Below, piece after piece: positions 14,561 through 30,000 of a DNA stretch of 64,000 nucleotides. Position 1 is the stretch's first letter, and each line of letters starts with the position of its first letter. This stretch comes from Dromaius novaehollandiae (Eukaryota > Chordata > Aves > Casuariiformes > Dromaiidae): assembly GCF_036370855.1 (NCBI RefSeq), contig NC_088117.1, positions 3,038,001 through 3,102,000 on the forward strand, in the 5' to 3' direction. A program made the translations under genes and the position numbers. The notes below the pieces were generated by a model, which was not told the origin of the DNA, searched no databases, and worked only from the letters and a program-made list of their open reading frames with translations.

Positions 14561-16823
14561 AGACAGTGTTCTTGCGAGGAAGAGAACAGACACTTTAGCC
14601 TATTAAAATAAAAAAGTGAGACAAGACATATTTGCATAAATCCTCAGGAGAGTTTGTAAAGGAGAGAAAAGAGCTTTTTAAACTAAAAGACAGTTTTGTA
14701 TTTGAACAGATAGGTATGAACACATTTAGACTGGAAATCAGAAGTGAAAAACTGAAACAGCAGGTTTTTTCTGAAAAAAACTGAAACAGCAAACATCCAG
14801 TGGTGGAACTGGTTCTGTTTGTGACAGTGACGTTATGACAGAGCTGTGCAGGAATCACAGGTGGCCCACGACATGACTGTCAGTGTGTCCTTGCAGAGCA
14901 CTAGTGACAGGAGGTGATCTCAAAAGGCTCTGAAATTAAATTTGAAATTAAATTAAATTAAACTACCAAGAGCACTGAGAAAAGTTAAAGCTTTGGGAGA
15001 GATACAAAACAGTCAGTGGTGCTGGGGAAGAATGCAAGAGAAAGAACTCATGTTCCTTGCAAACACTGAAATTAATAATGCAAATAAGAACCTGTATGCA
15101 CTCAAGGCAGCTGGTAAAAACTATAGCAGCAATTTACAGCTCAGGTATTTTCTGTGTTAACTCTGTGCAGATAACATTCATAACAAATCTCAAGTTCTCA
15201 CAAGTGGCTGCATGGGGATAGGCAGGGTCTTTACGCAGGCTACGCCTGAGGCTCACCTATGTAGCTCCTTTCCAGCCCACTGTATTAGTGCTCCAGCCCC
15301 AAATTCAGCCCCCTACTACAGTTTCATAACATTGAAAGACATTTTATAAAATCCTGAAAGGGAGGGGGGATTAAGTAGCATATGAGGAAATAACCTAGAC
15401 TGAGACATTTCAGCTGTCTTGCGTGTTACTGAAGCTAATCAACACGTGGATAAATTTTTGTTCAAAAATAGATCATTGCCAGTGAAATACCCCAGTGCAA
15501 TGAGTCTCCGAGTTACAACTTAGCAGCTCCCTCCCTACCTGTGACTTGGGGTAAGAAGACAACATCCAGGGCAGCAGCAACAGCAGATTAATGGATATGC
15601 AATATTTTGAACATGCAAATCTCTGGTTTGTTTTTGCTGACTCTAAGAGACAAGCTGACTGTCATGGAACTGTGTTCATCAGGAAGAAAAGGGCACTGTT
15701 CTCAACCAGTCTCACTCTATATCTGGAGAGAAAAAACACACACAAGTTTCTATTTATAGCAAATTCTCTAAATAGGTTTAGTCTTGTATAAACCAGCACG
15801 GCAGCAGCAGGTATTTTTGTCTGAATGGGTGACTTGATCTCTCGATTGCTGCCCACTCCATGTGTTTGCACAGTGAGAAAGAGACTTTGCAGTGGATTCC
15901 TGAGCAAGCCGTGGGCAGGGGAGTGGGAACCGACAGCGGCTGGAGCAGGCTCAGGTACTTCGGCACATTCCCACATGTGGAAGTTCGCAAACCTCCTGGT
16001 GCACCTGCCTCGTTGCTGCACTGCTGCTAGGGACGCACACATGGAGGATTTTTTGCTCTCTACAGCAACCTACCACATATGGAAACAAACAGGGTGGGAC
16101 AGGACAGAGGAATGAAGAAATTCTCCCTCCAGGGCGCATTTCTTACCCTCTCTGCGCTGTTATCCCAGGTCAGAAGACCACAGCCTCCATTTTACAACCC
16201 CTCAACTTCTTAAGGAAAACAGCAAGAATCAGAGCACACACGTGGAATTTCTCTGACTTTAAGCCACCACCTGGGAGCAGGGCTGAGCTCAGTGCACAGG
16301 CAGGATCTGCACACATACAGGTCCTAGCTCTCCTCTGCAATGCCGCCTCGGCAGCTCAGCAAGCGAGGCTGGTTCAGGAGGATCATGGAAACGCGTAGCC
16401 AGGAGCAGGATCTGACAACAGCAAACTGTTAGCTCAAGTTCGGTGTCAAAACTCACTTTCACCCTCAGTCAGCATTTCTCCTACGCTGCCACGTCTCACG
16501 CATAGAGGGAAGCAACATTAACAACTCCAGGGCACGGAAAAGGGGAGGAAATATAGCCACCTTGTGCTAGCGCACAGCAGAAGCCATGGGGAACGGAGCT
16601 GGACGCGGGGCCACAACATACGCAAGCAGCTTTCCCAAGCAGGTCTCAGCCGTGAGACAATTGCTGTTATATACCTCTACAGTAGTTTCCCAAACTGTCC
16701 TGGCTCTGTTCTGGAAGAACAGGAGAAACAGCCCAGATTACTGCCACTTCACATATTTAAATCACAGAGTTGCACTCTTCTGTGGGAAACGGCCTTTCAG
16801 ACACGCAGTGAGATACACCTTCT

Positions 16824-16868
16824 CACGCAGAAACGCAGGACACGCAGAAACGCAGGACACGCAGAAAC
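16824..16868 (+). repeat. 17-bp tandem repeat, 2.7 copies
   Basis: The unit CACGCAGAAACGCAGGA occurs at 16824 and 16841 and partly at 16858, in exact copies. It lies in a CpG-richer patch of SLC31A1 intron 1. Confidence 0.85.
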
Positions 16869-19800
16869 CGGGCAGACCAGGGGAAGGATCTGCCAAGCTC
16901 CCAGAAAGTCCTTCCCAAGCCAGCTCGGTCCGAAAGTCGGTACATGAACACAGCTTCCTTAGAGCCGCGTTCAAAAGCGACGAACCCACTTTCCAAATCG
17001 GAGGTTTAACAGGATTAACAACAGCGTCCTAAATGAATGCCTGTTGGAGCAGCAAAAAACAGCTCGCTTCCCTTCGAAACAGGGCTCATACTCTTTCACA
17101 TGCCAGTGCGGAAAAGCAAGCAACAAAACCAGTTCCACTGCCTCTGCCAGAAGAGCCAGAGCCTTACAGAGCACCTCTCCGGTTTCCCGTATACCGGTTA
17201 CTTGCTCGGGAGACACCGCTCGCCGGAGCGGCACGGCACTCCTGCACTGAAGCCTCCAGGCTTTTGTCTCAACCCAGCTGAGCGACTTGCCTAGAGTCTC
17301 TCCAGCAAGGTTTTTGCCAGCAAGAACAGAATCTGGGAGTCCCTGTCTTCTCCTGACTAAGAATCAAAAAATATCTGGGTGTAAGATTTACGGAGAATTA
17401 ACATGAAAGCTCCTGAGAGAAATCCAAGAGGGAAAAATGAAAAGCAGCAAGTTTGAAAGGCAAAGATTTCTTGCTTGCACGTCACGTACATCTCAGTCTC
17501 GCATGACACAAAGGAATGCTATGTACAAAGCACATGAGCAACGGAAAAAAGGCAACCCAAAGTTATCAGTGCTCTACTTACAGCAGTCCAGCTGGCAGAC
17601 TGTGGGTGTTACACTGGCTCCTAGCTTGTGGTCTCAAGCCCAATCCTTTTCTAAAAAGTGCTGTAAACGGAGGTGGGAGGGGAAGAAGGGAGTCTGCAGA
17701 CACTACAGCACTGTTCACTGGCTCTAACTGTGGTCTGCACTGAATAGTTTGAGCTAGTCATCATGAGATTTAAGTGCTGCTTCTAGTTTATTCAATTTCC
17801 TGGCAACCTTGTTGGCTTTAACTGCTTCCTTTCCAAATCTGTGGACCTGCTGCTACAATTCCAGGATCCTAGTCTTAGCCCCAGATCAACTTAAAGGCAC
17901 AGGTGAGGGAAAGACGTACTCTACTTGTTCATATTGCAAGAGTATCTAGCAACGCTATAGGCATACCCTAAAGATACTGAGAACAGGCGGATCGTTCTTC
18001 GCTGACGTAATATAGCGTGCTTTACAGATATACATTGCTGTTCTCCAAAGGCAATCCTCCCCTCCGAGCTTCAGCAATCCCAGGCTGGAGCTCGGACACA
18101 AAAGGAGGGGCAGCACCGTGCCCACACTCACTGCACAGCTGTGTTTGACCTACGCACCTCCTAATTGCAGCCCTCTGTTCCTGCAGAAGGGACTCCTAGT
18201 GCTATATTAAGAATTTAGGCTACGTTTGCAAGGTGGTACCAGAAAGGTGTGGTTTGGCTGCATCACCACCTCAGAGTCCCAACCATGAGCCTCCCCCTGA
18301 AGTTCAAGGCTTCCTAAAAGCTCGACACGCTAGCAGGAGTTCGGGTAAGAAGCAAGACAGACAAGGAAACGGCTCAGGAGACGCGCCCTGATACAGTTTG
18401 AAGGATAGGTTGTGGGTCAGCATTAATTTGTACTTTCTGGATTTTCCCCATGACGAGAGAAGCTTGCGACTCAAATCAACACAGACCAGTGGAGTCAAGC
18501 AGAAAGACGCACGTTGTGTGGCAGAGGGCACATCTCCCTTCCTCTGCCTGTAAGCACAAGATACACAGCCAAGCTATTTACACAGACGGCTTTTCAGAAG
18601 CTTTTTAAAGGAAGGAGAACGTTAGCAGAGGAGACAGTCAAGCTAGTAGCATGTGGAGACCAGCTCCTCAACAGCTCTCATGCACAATACAAATGGAGGA
18701 ATAGAAATTTAAAAGTAAGCTATAGGGCTGTTCTATTTCAGTGAGGGAGGGAAGCCATGCAGGAAAACTGGATGCTCCATCATCACCTCCAGCAAGGATC
18801 CCGGGCTGGCACCGTTACAGCACAGCCACAGGTTGTGAAGATGAGAGCAGAGAACAAGGCAGCTCAAAACGTTCCTCTGTTAATTAATCATGCCCAAGAC
18901 TAACAATATCAGCCCATGTTGAGTTAAACCCTTTCTTAGGGCCACCCTGACAAACCCATTGGTTAGACACAGGATATGGAGAGAGAGACAGTGCCTTCTA
19001 CCACCGTATCGGAGGTTTTGGGGTGGACGATCACAGCAGAAGTCAGTTCAGGTTCTCCACAGAGCAGCTAGATCACGTGGCTGGAGCTGAGAGCTGTGCT
19101 CTGCGAGTACATGCCCCTTCTTCCATGCCTGGGGAACTCCGGGGGGAAAACCACAAGGGAACCCTGCCAAACGCAGTCGTTTTGTTGGCCTTGTTTTCCC
19201 ACACTTCTACTGAGCTGCAAACCTCCATCCTCCAGGGCTCCCAGCTGCACCCTTTTTGCTCATTTTTCTTTTCAAGTGCTTATTTTTCTTTCCCACATGC
19301 CTCACTGGTACCAATACGTGTTTGTTCCTTTCACTGTAGAGCTGTTCTGGCCCCAAGAGACAGAGGCTGCACCCTCCTCATGTAACTGCAGCATTAAACT
19401 CCTGGACACAGCAAAAAAGAGTCCAATTTCAGACTGTGGATCCCAGGTGAAGTGCTGGCTCACACAGGCTTCCGGGAGTTGCACAACATTATTAGGCAGC
19501 TCAGAGCAGTTATATATATTAGTCAACTTTTTCTTTTAATTAAAATTAAGACTAAAGAAGCTGATGAGATATCAGCACTGCTGCCCTTTGTGTTGAACCA
19601 AGGCAATACTCGGCTATGCAGTTTAGGTAAAACTGGCCGTATTCACTTTACATGATCCCTGTTACTGGAGGAGGAGCTGGAGCTCTTCCTCTTAACATGG
19701 TTACAATCACGTCCCCTTCACGGAGTTTATTTTCATAGCAAACTTGTCTGGTCACCTTCTGTTCGAGACCCTGCTTGATCTGCTTCCCCACAAGGGGAGG

Positions 19801-22800
19801 GTCATTCCTAATCTTCCAGTTTATGCAGACTCCTCAGGAAATCTCAAAATCTTTGAACAAGAAAAAAAAAATTAACTAAGGACAGACTGTTCTTTGCAGG
19901 ACAATGCACTGAACTTTATGAAGCAGAGCATCACGCCAGCCAATTTCTTTACCAACAGGCCCGCTGAAGTGGAAGGCAGCAAAAAACAATCCTGCATAGC
20001 AATAAAACCTTTGTGACTGTAAGACTGACAAGATCAGAGGAAAGACTTGAGAAATGCTGGCAAGAGATGCATACAGGTGGAGAAAATTACGGTGAGTTAG
20101 GCAGGCTGAGCAGCAAATGCACTCCCCTCCAGACAACCCTTCTGCTCAGCCGTACTGAAATTACAGAAGGAGGTAGCAAAGCAGTAAATGAAGCGGCGTG
20201 CTCCTGAGCAGCATGGCAAAACTGAGAAATTGCTGATAAATGCTTTCCTGGCTGTAACTAGCTTCTACTAGAGAAGTCCGGCATTTCCAGAGCAGGCTGA
20301 AGCACCTGGGATGCACGCAGAGCCTTTCACCTAGCTTGGGTCCAAGCTCCAGCGGCTCCTCCGCTTGTGCTGGCCACCTCTCAAACCTCGCACCACCAGA
20401 GCAGGTAAGTTTACTCCACAACGATCACATCCACCTTTAGCAAGATGCAATAGAATCAAAGGCATCACTCCTTGTTCCATGTCTTTTTCTCCTAAAATCT
20501 AGGCCAGCAGTGGCGGAGGGGAACACAACCGTAAACCAGCCCAGGAAACGGCAAGAAGTCCCTCCACTTAAAAGGAAATCAAGGACACCTTCTCACAGAG
20601 ACTAGTGAAGATTAAGTTTTCGTTTGACAGAAGAACTGCAATGTTAGAGAAGGATCCACGTCTCGCACTGTTGCGACACATCTCAGGTCACCACCTGCAC
20701 ATGCTCCCCAAGATACAGACACAAGAGGATAAAGGCATCTCTCCCTCACAGCAGTAGCAGCAGGCTGCTTCTTACTGCCACGTATCCTGTGCTAAAAATG
20801 AAACTGTTTCTGAAGGTGCACAATAGGCTTTGGGGCTCAGAATACAGCAGTGGGTACATCCGACCAGACCATCTTCATGCAAATGCAAAAATGATGTAGC
20901 CCTGGCACTGGGACAAATCCAAATCCATAGGAAGGTCATGGCAGTAGGAAAGACACTGGAATTGATTTTGGCAGCTCCTGTGGAGCACCACAGGATACAG
21001 GCTTGCAAAACACGACCTGGCACTTGCCTTGTGTACAGGTGCTGGTTTTGCAGACAGTGCTGAGTACACATCTGCCACAACAAGTTGGCTCAAGGGAGTT
21101 ATTTCTGGATGGTGGACAGATGTGGAAAGCTGCCATAGGCTGAAGATGGTTGGTGATGGTTGTGCATGCATGGCTCTCATCCACACGAAGGACAGCCAGG
21201 CAGGATACAGGGGATAAGTTTTGGAGAAACAGGTATTAGAAACAATGTGAACTGAAGTACTCTAGTACTCCAGCACTAACCAACTACCATCCCAAAAACC
21301 ACAAGTGCTTTCAACCTGAGTATTCCCAAATTAACTCAGTGTCTCCAGTGGGACAATTGCTAAGGCAGGACTTTCAAAGGCTCTGAGCACACACCACTCA
21401 GCCTTCTTTGCCTGGGGTTGTCAAAGGGACTATTGCAAACTGAGCAAATCAAAAGTGCGGTTCAGGGAACAAAGCGTAGCTCACTTGGCCTGGAGCCACC
21501 CACCCACTGATCAGAAGCAGAAGGCCAGCAACAGACAGGCCAACTCCAAGTTGTTTTTCACGGCTAACAAACCCCAACAAGCATTTTAGTCACCACTCAG
21601 AAAAGGTGAGATGCCACATCAGCACATGGTGCAATTTAAGTGACAAATGTGGTACCAATTAAAAGACAAATTAGAAGCTCTTCATACATCTCACAGTTTG
21701 CCTGTTCATTTCTCAGTGCCACAAAACAATTCCCTTTCTTTCACATTGCTATTCCAGCTCTAACAAAGTAGCACCCACCCTCAGCCATCTCTTCTCATTG
21801 GACACACAGAGCAAGAAAGTGCAAGCACCGTATCAGGTGTCAAAGCCAGAGCAGACTAACTCTGTGGCAGGACCGTGACTTTTGCACCTGGAAGGAGTGA
21901 TTTGCCATTGCGAGCTCAGTTCAATCTCATCATGAGCTCCTCACGAGCACAGTTTCTTCCCTTTTGTACACGTGCAGTATGTCTCCCCTCCCTGTCCTCA
22001 TTCCTTTATTTCTTCCTTCACTGTCCTTGTGTGTTCCTCATGTGCTCTGCAGTTTATTCCCCTGCTTCCCATCAAGGTGGATGAAGCAGCTGCCACCCTG
22101 ACACCCAAGAGCAGCAGAAGTTTCTGGAGAGCAGAAGAATTGAGGCCCCCCAGAACATGCAAGACCTGAGAAGAGATTCAGATTCTCGCAGCTCCTGAAG
22201 CACAGAAGGTGCCATATAAAAGCTGTCTCTCATACTCATCTGGAGAGAAAAGCATGGGCTCAGAGATGCCAAAACTGACAGAGAATGACACATTACGATT
22301 TCTTCATAAAACAGCTAGACTAAAGGGCTCCTGAGAAAGCACATTAGACACCAAAACTCTTTCTAGTCGACAACAACATGAATTCAGAGCTAGTACTAAC
22401 AAGTTTCCACTAAAGGCAATTCCCAAGAGGCATCTACAGACCCACCTCTTCAGCACTCCTTGTGCATCTCAAAGACTTTTGAAGCAATTATCCTGAGACC
22501 TGCGGTCTGGCAGGCCAGTTTATCCTAGCCTCATCTCTCTTCTTCACACCATCAAGGGTATGAAACAGTAATGTGGTAATAAGTCCCCATCTCACAAAAT
22601 ATCCAGTATTCAGCATCCAGGAAGCAGAAACCAGAAGGCCTCCCATTTCTCCCAGGGATTCTGCTTTATTTAAGCATAGATAAGGTCGAGTGGCTTAAAT
22701 CACAGTGGCTTAATAGGCCTTATTTGGATGCCAGAATAGTTGAGTACGATCTTCTTGCTGTGCAAAGCTTGCACAGCGTTCAGCTGGAAGTCACCGCTGA

Positions 22801-25800
22801 GGACCCCTGTGCTCAAACCCCCTGCCGAGCGCTCACTTGTCAGCTGGAGGAAGTTGCCTAGCCCTTGTTGGAACAGGAGACAGAAAAGAAGTGCCACATG
22901 ACCAATATTTTCCAAGATTACGTAACTTCTTGAATAAATAGATACTTCCTTATCCTTGGCTTTAGTTTCTGCAGAGACATTACACAGCTGAGCACAGGAA
23001 TGGCGACCAGTGAGATGTGATCCATATGGCTAGAGAGTAAGAAACATCCTGCTGCTTCATCTTATGCTGGTGAACTGAAACGGGACAGAGCCCAAAGCCT
23101 TCTGATACTGTTTAAAATATTTTTAATCTAAAAATCAGTATTTGGAACCTTATCCAGCACAACATAATAGAAAACTGCTGTTGCCTCAGAAAACCCAGGT
23201 CTAGTGAAAAAGTTAGCATTCAATTTCTCTAGTTATTTTATATGCCCACATCAAAGACTACTTCTAGTATGATTTCTCCTACCTACAACTGACTATTTTA
23301 AGATTCAAATCTTCCCTGCATAAAACTTCTCCACACAAAATTTTCCATCATGCTCACAAATTCAGCATCCAGATTCCTGCAGGTTCACACCACCTGGAGC
23401 ATTGGTATGTATAAAACAGCCAACTTGTGTCACACCAAAAGGGTTTCTCTGTCCAAAGGTTTAGGAATTACATTACTTTTTTGTGACCATTCAGTGGCCA
23501 TATGAAGAATCCATAGAGACCACAGGGATTGTGTAGATACATTAGGATGTGAGACAAGATACTGCCTGCAAGTTGATTATCTGATAGACTGTTAGCCCAT
23601 CACAGGACCAGAGAGCATCTCCATATTATACCACGTGGTCTGCTGAAGTGAAAAGGACACGCACCACTGATGGAGGGTATAAACAGCTTTGACCAGATTT
23701 CTGTAAAATGGCACCTTCTAGCCTTAAAGTCTGTAAGATTGTAAAATAATCTCAGGAGACACAAAATGAAACTAGGAGTCAGCAAATGCATTTCCAAGTT
23801 AGCAAGCAAAAGTTTCTTCAACTGTAAAAAAGGCAATGTGACTCAATGGGCTCTAAAAGAGCATTAGCTGGCCTTAAATACTGGTGCAAGATTACAAATA
23901 TTACCTAGCCAGACCATAAATACCTTTGTCCCATGTAGATAAAACTAAGGCAGAGGGTAATAGATTGGATGGTGTCAGTTTATTACAGGCCTCATAAAAG
24001 GGAGCCAAAGGTCCATCAACACTGAGCCTCTTCACTTCCTCGGCCTCACTGTTCCAAACGTCACTTCAGGAGAACCTGCAGGTAGAATTTGCAGCCAGCA
24101 TCCTATAACCACCTACGCACAACAACTATCTACATAGCTTGTTATTCGGTACATGTCAGGGACCTATCAGTGCCTGCAGAGATGATGAGGAGCTGCTGTG
24201 TGCTCTGGAGAGCAAGGCCATCATTTATGGATCTGTATCCAGATGCAGTAGTTGAAATTAAAAGCTCCCGTTCTTGAACATTTCATCCTGGGAATCCTAT
24301 GGTAGGAAAAAAATCTTCCCTCCAGTGAATTCAGGCAATGCCTTAAGGCACTGCAGTGCAGTAGTACCCAGGCTAGTTTTAAGTAAACAGACCAGCAGCT
24401 GACAACAACCTAGCCACAGAAACAAACGTGTACACATGGAAAATTAGCTTCTCATTCCTCTGGCTGTTTGTCTGCTTTCCCTGCCGGATACAAAAGATTC
24501 TTTCACCATGGAGGGAAAGCTAACCCCAATCCTGGAGATCTCCATCATCTTCACCTGCATGTTCCCTCCTTCGGCAAACTGCCCACGTCACACCAAATCA
24601 AACAGCTATGTGAAGCTGCTCTCCCCAAATTCACAGTGTTGACTAACAGAATCCTCCTACTGTTCAGGAGCCTGCAGAAACTGAAGCATGTCCAGTCAGC
24701 ATACAGTAAGTTTTTTCCTGTTCTTAATCATTATACATGGACTTAGCCCAGAAAGGGACAACATCCATGCAACAAGACATTTCCAGTTGCTTCTCCGGTA
24801 TGTTTTGAGAATACAGACAAGAAAAAAAACATCCTCCAGAAGTCCTTGTTAATTAAATTTTAGGAACCCATTCCACACACATGATACGCAGACATGCTGA
24901 TTTAAGCCATTCATATGCGTTCTTCCATCTCCAGCGCTGTCACACACTCATTACATAACAGGGAAACACCTTCACTGCACATTAACATCCACCACCTGCA
25001 AAAGCTTCCTTGAACAACCCTAGAAGGGCATTTCACTCAAATTTCTCCTCCCTCTCTTTTCATATTTAAGTAGTCGGTTGTCTACAGTTACTCTTCAAAT
25101 GCCGCCCATGCTCTGGGGGAGAGGCAGCAGTCATTTTAAAGTGGCCTCTCAAGCTTTCACCTTTCCTGGAGCTGTCATGCTCCAGCCTCTGCCAGACACT
25201 GCAGCAATAGCCACGTTGTTGATGTCAGGGCATAAGGAAATACGCTGGGATTTCCAATCCTATTGTGGTGAGTCAGGGTCACTTTTTAAACCTAGGCTTT
25301 TCACTAAAGACCTAATAGTTCATTCCTATGCAAGACAGACTTTTAGAAAAATATTTAGTTTTCCTTATTTAAAGAAGTGTAACGATTGCCTTTGAATTCC
25401 ACTTTGCGTCACCATCTAACTGTGACTCTCAAAAAAAAAGCTTCGTCTACCACAGCCAAGAATCAAATTCTTCCGTGCTTCCACTGGTCAAAACACCTGT
25501 TGTTTTGAGAAGCCTGAAGCCGTTTCTGAGCAAAATACAAGGTAGAATATATGTCAACATCAGCAAAATCCATTCTACGGTGTTTTCAATTAAGCCCAGG
25601 ATGTCGATCTCTGTTTCAGCAGATGGTTAAAACCAAAATATACATCTCCAAAGGCACTCTCCTACTCTTCCTCTCTGATCTAGGATAACAGCAGAAGGAT
25701 AGAACACATGACATGCAAATAGCTTCCAGGTAGACATCCAAATGCTCATAAGAGTTAGGAGAACAAATTCATAGCCCTAGTCCATAGAACAGGACACCTC

Positions 25801-26982
25801 TGTATTTCCACTTCTCAAGATGCAAAAATACAATCCCACTCCACTCTTTGCCAACTCAGCAAGGTAAAATTTCTCCTGAGATATCAAGAATAGGGAAAGG
25901 GCAGTCAAATCAAGCCATTCTCTGAGAGGGAACTTGCCTTTGGAAGAGTCAAGTAGCCTTGGGCTCATGATACTCTTCTGACAGGACTGCCTCTAGGGCA
26001 CGGAAAGTTGGAACAAACAGCGATCAACAAGCTTTTGATACTAGCTCTGAGTGATAATAATCCACTTTGACAAAAAGCCTTAAACACTGCCTTTTTCATT
26101 TAGCTTTCAAACATGTAGACTGACACAGAGCTGTTAAACCAAAGCCAAAAAGATTCATAGCTAAAAAAGCTGAGTACTTACTATTCCAGAGGCAGGTTTT
26201 CCATCTACTGCCTCCAGGAGAGCAGTCTCCCGAAAATAGGCTACAATCCTGAGATGGATCACAGCTTCTAAACTTTCAGATAATGCTGACAAGCACAACC
26301 CTTATCATTATCTATATCAACGGCTAATAATTAACTACTACTCAGATTTAACTATGATCACTTTTCTCCGCTTTAAGCCTGTTTATTACCCAACCCTCAG
26401 CCTACTTCAAGCCAGATCCATTACTTGCAATACGGTCAGTGGGAACTATTCATATTTAGCTTCTCTTAGCTGTGCAGAACAGGCAAAAGGGCTGAAAGCA
26501 GCAGGGATTTCATCTACATTCTGCTCTGGGTAAAACCATCTCTCACAAAATATTGACAATCCCTATTGTTACAGCCAAAGATATCATGAGACCCAAGATA
26601 AATATTTACTGATTGGCGCATGCGGCCCACTGAAGGCATAAGCCAACCATGTTAGGCCTGATCCTAGGACAAGAACAAGGACTGGGATGCTCATATAAGA
26701 CTCCACATACCATCTTAAGTTAGTCCCGAGTTTTTCTCATGAGATTGGTGCAAAAATGCAAAGAGATTTTGTAACTCCTTGACCTCCTCAGACAGATTTA
26801 AGTGTGTTAGAGAGATGACTTTCAAACACATTACAAATCTGTCAGAGAAATTCAAGTGTTTTGTTTGGTTTTGCATATTGTAATGAAGTAAGTTTGGTTT
26901 CATTTAGTATCTACCCCATAAGGAAGAAATGTTAAGTTTTCAATGCTACAGTTAAGGATTTTTCATTTGGGGGTTTTGGGTT

Positions 26983-27015
26983 AAAAAAAAAAAAAAAGAA
27001 AAAAAAAAAAAAAAA
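26983..27015 (+). repeat. Poly(A) simple repeat
   Basis: An almost pure A-run broken by one G, inside SLC31A1 intron 1. No SINE or retrogene body was recognised in front of it. Confidence 0.85.
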
Positions 27016-30000
27016 GGATCAGAAGCTGATGTCAGCAATTGCCATGGAAGAAAAAAAGGAAGGAAAAGTACAAGGAGTGTAGCTATACTGCGCTGTGCAA
27101 TACAAACACCCTCATCATAGGGACAGCGGTTTCAAGCAAGATCAACTGCAAGAGCTGCATGAAAAGTAATCAACTGGCAAGTGGTGCCAAAGTACTACTG
27201 TTGAGGTATGCCGAAGAGTTTTACTTCAGGAATTCAGAGAATTAAGGAAAGTCATGCTACTGCCTGAAGCTTTTCTAAACTATTAAATGTCACCTAAGAA
27301 CCAAAACAGTCAGAATAAAGAGTATTAGCCTTGACTATCCAATCAGCAGGATATATTATAGCTAAGGACACTACTCTGTGTTTATGCCCTGCATCAAGAA
27401 AAAGGCAGCACAAAAATGGCTTTACAAGTGCAACCGAGCATGGAACAGGAACACAAGGGCAGCTACAGAACTCCCAGCTACCTTTCATTTACACTGCCTG
27501 GGCTTCAGTTTGACAGTGCCTGTAACACATTTCCCCAGCAACTTGCAGTCTCACCAGACACCACCTTAAACATTATCTCACAAGCGTATAATGAATCTTA
27601 AAGTCTTATCCCAAGTTAATGAAGGGCACCAAAGCCAATGCTAACTTGAGTTGTATAAAGCTTTCCTGGCAGAAAACCCAGAATTCATGACTCAGTCTCC
27701 TGTTAAACCCATTAGACCAGGAGCACACCACTCAGATAAACTGGTGGACCATAAAAAAGGCAAAGGAGAAAAACAGAGCAACGCTGTAAGCTGTATTTAA
27801 CTTCCATAACGTTCCAAGGGTGGGTGTGTTGCTCAGGAGCTTGCGCTTCTACTTCCTTCATCACTTTGATGTTCAAGGGTTGACTTACCATATCGGAAAT
27901 GCACAGGGTATCTCGCTGCCCTCCCACAGAGCACTACACTGATGGCAGCCACTGCTGTCGCTTCCTGAGGGCTGGAGGAGAATGAACAGAGATAGCCTGC
28001 CTGCTGGGATCGCTTGCTTTGAGTCTGCTGGGCGTTTGTTAGTATTTTTCCTTCCCAAGCAAAGGATGCAAGTTCGAAAACGCAGTCAAGCTGTGACAAG
28101 ACTTTGTCAAATCTCCTTAGTACAATGCCTTTCGGGGTAGGAGAAGTCCACTGAGCTGGTAACTGATTAATCAGACCACTGGCACTCAGCAGAGCCTGTG
28201 TCCAGAGGCACCGTGGAGGAACCCAGCTAGGAGCTGCAGGGTGCTGCTGAGGTGCACGCCGCGCTGAGGCCAGGCACCCAACACACACCGAGATGACCAA
28301 GACCTGCTCGGATTTTCCCATTTGAAAGAAATTAGACAAGCAGCAGGTTGGCTCACAGGGACAACCATCTTTATAAAGAGGCTGAAGAAGCCATATACCA
28401 TGGGGATCTTTCAAAGAGCTGCTTTTCCAAGTTTAAAAGCAGCAGGCTGGTTGGCAGGCTAACAAGCATTAGCTTGCAAGAGCAGGAAATGCACCTGAAG
28501 GTAGCCTCAGAAGTACTTTATAATTCTACAAATCCAAGTCCAATTAGATTATCTGTAACATGAAAAAAAAGCCTGAAAGTGAACTTCTCACACAGATATC
28601 CCTTGCCTCAAGAAGAGAAACTTGAAAAGTCTTAAAAAAGAAAGAGAAGGGGAAAAAAAAGGCAAGACTGTCAAGCTTTCTCTTCTGTAGGTCAACCAAA
28701 GGATCAGGTAAATATATCACAAAGCGCATACTCCAAGCTCATGTATCCTAATCAGAGAAATGACATTTGAATCTTTAATTAACTAATGAGCATGTGTGGG
28801 AAAAGGCGGCTTTATTAAAGTTAAGCAGCTCTCAGGAAGTCACAGAAGAGAGTTTGGTTCACTTGCTTTCAGTTTTACTGCAGAATAGCTGTATTCTTTG
28901 CCTGTTTTCTCACAGCTTCTCAGGCTTGATGCTAGGATGTGCTGACCATCCTATGAGAGCAGAAGATGCTGAATCACTTATAATTGGGGCTGCAATCCAA
29001 ATCTACATTGGTCCGGTATATTAATTTCGATAAATATTACAGTGAACCAATTATATGCATGTAGAGCTTTTTAAAATAGATTATAAACAACCTTCACATC
29101 CATGGTACAACAACAACTGCAAGATTTTCTAATATAACAACGGAACTCAGTGAAAGTACATAAAGAAAAGAAAATCTAAAAATATTTTCCATATCATCAA
29201 TTGTTCTAGCTGGCAATCAGAGTCACTCAAGTACCACTGGAAATGGATAGGACTCTTGCAGCTTTTAACTGGAGAGAGGGAAGAAAAGACATGCTGTGAA
29301 ACTTGATTTAGGAAGATGGCATCAAATATTGGGTAAACAGACAAGGAAAAAGCCAAAAAAGAGATATTTCATCATAGCCCTCCACATCTAGATTGGCTTC
29401 TAAATCAGAAAGGTCAATTTCTAGGACCAGTGAATGAAAGACTTTAGAAAGTCGATTTGTAATGCAGAAAAATAGAAGTTTAATTTGTTTATGATAACTA
29501 GTTCCATCATTCTCTGCATTAGCAGATTCCAGCTTTCAGCTGAGTAAGAGGTTAATGAAAAAATCATTGGTCTCAAGTCCCTGAGACCTGAGATTGGGAA
29601 CTTTTCCAGAAAATGAGATTGAAACAACACACGATGGAGTAGTTTAACTAAGACTGGATTTTCCAGAGAAAAGCAATGTAGACTAGATTAAGTCTTTTTC
29701 ATCCTTCCCTAAGAACACAATTGCCAAGACTCACAGTGATCTCCTGGCAAATTTCTGGAGAAGTTCACACAGGCAGCATATTTCAGCTCAACTTCAGAAA
29801 ATTCTGATGCAGGCTGCTAACCTTCAAGGTGACCTTCAGTCAAGTAGGGAGAATGCAGGTCTGTAGACACATGAAATCTTCCTTTTGGGCAGAGGGTCCT
29901 TACCACAAATACGGAAGCCAGAAAAGAAAGGAAAAAAATGTCCAATTCTAGTTCAAAGAAAAAGTTTTGTCTCCTCTCTGACGAAACACCTGATTGGAAA

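Noticed and set aside
16564-17032. Plus-strand frames of 127 and 148 codons
   Set aside because: The two overlap in different frames, have no recognisable domain, and owe part of their length to a 17-bp tandem repeat.
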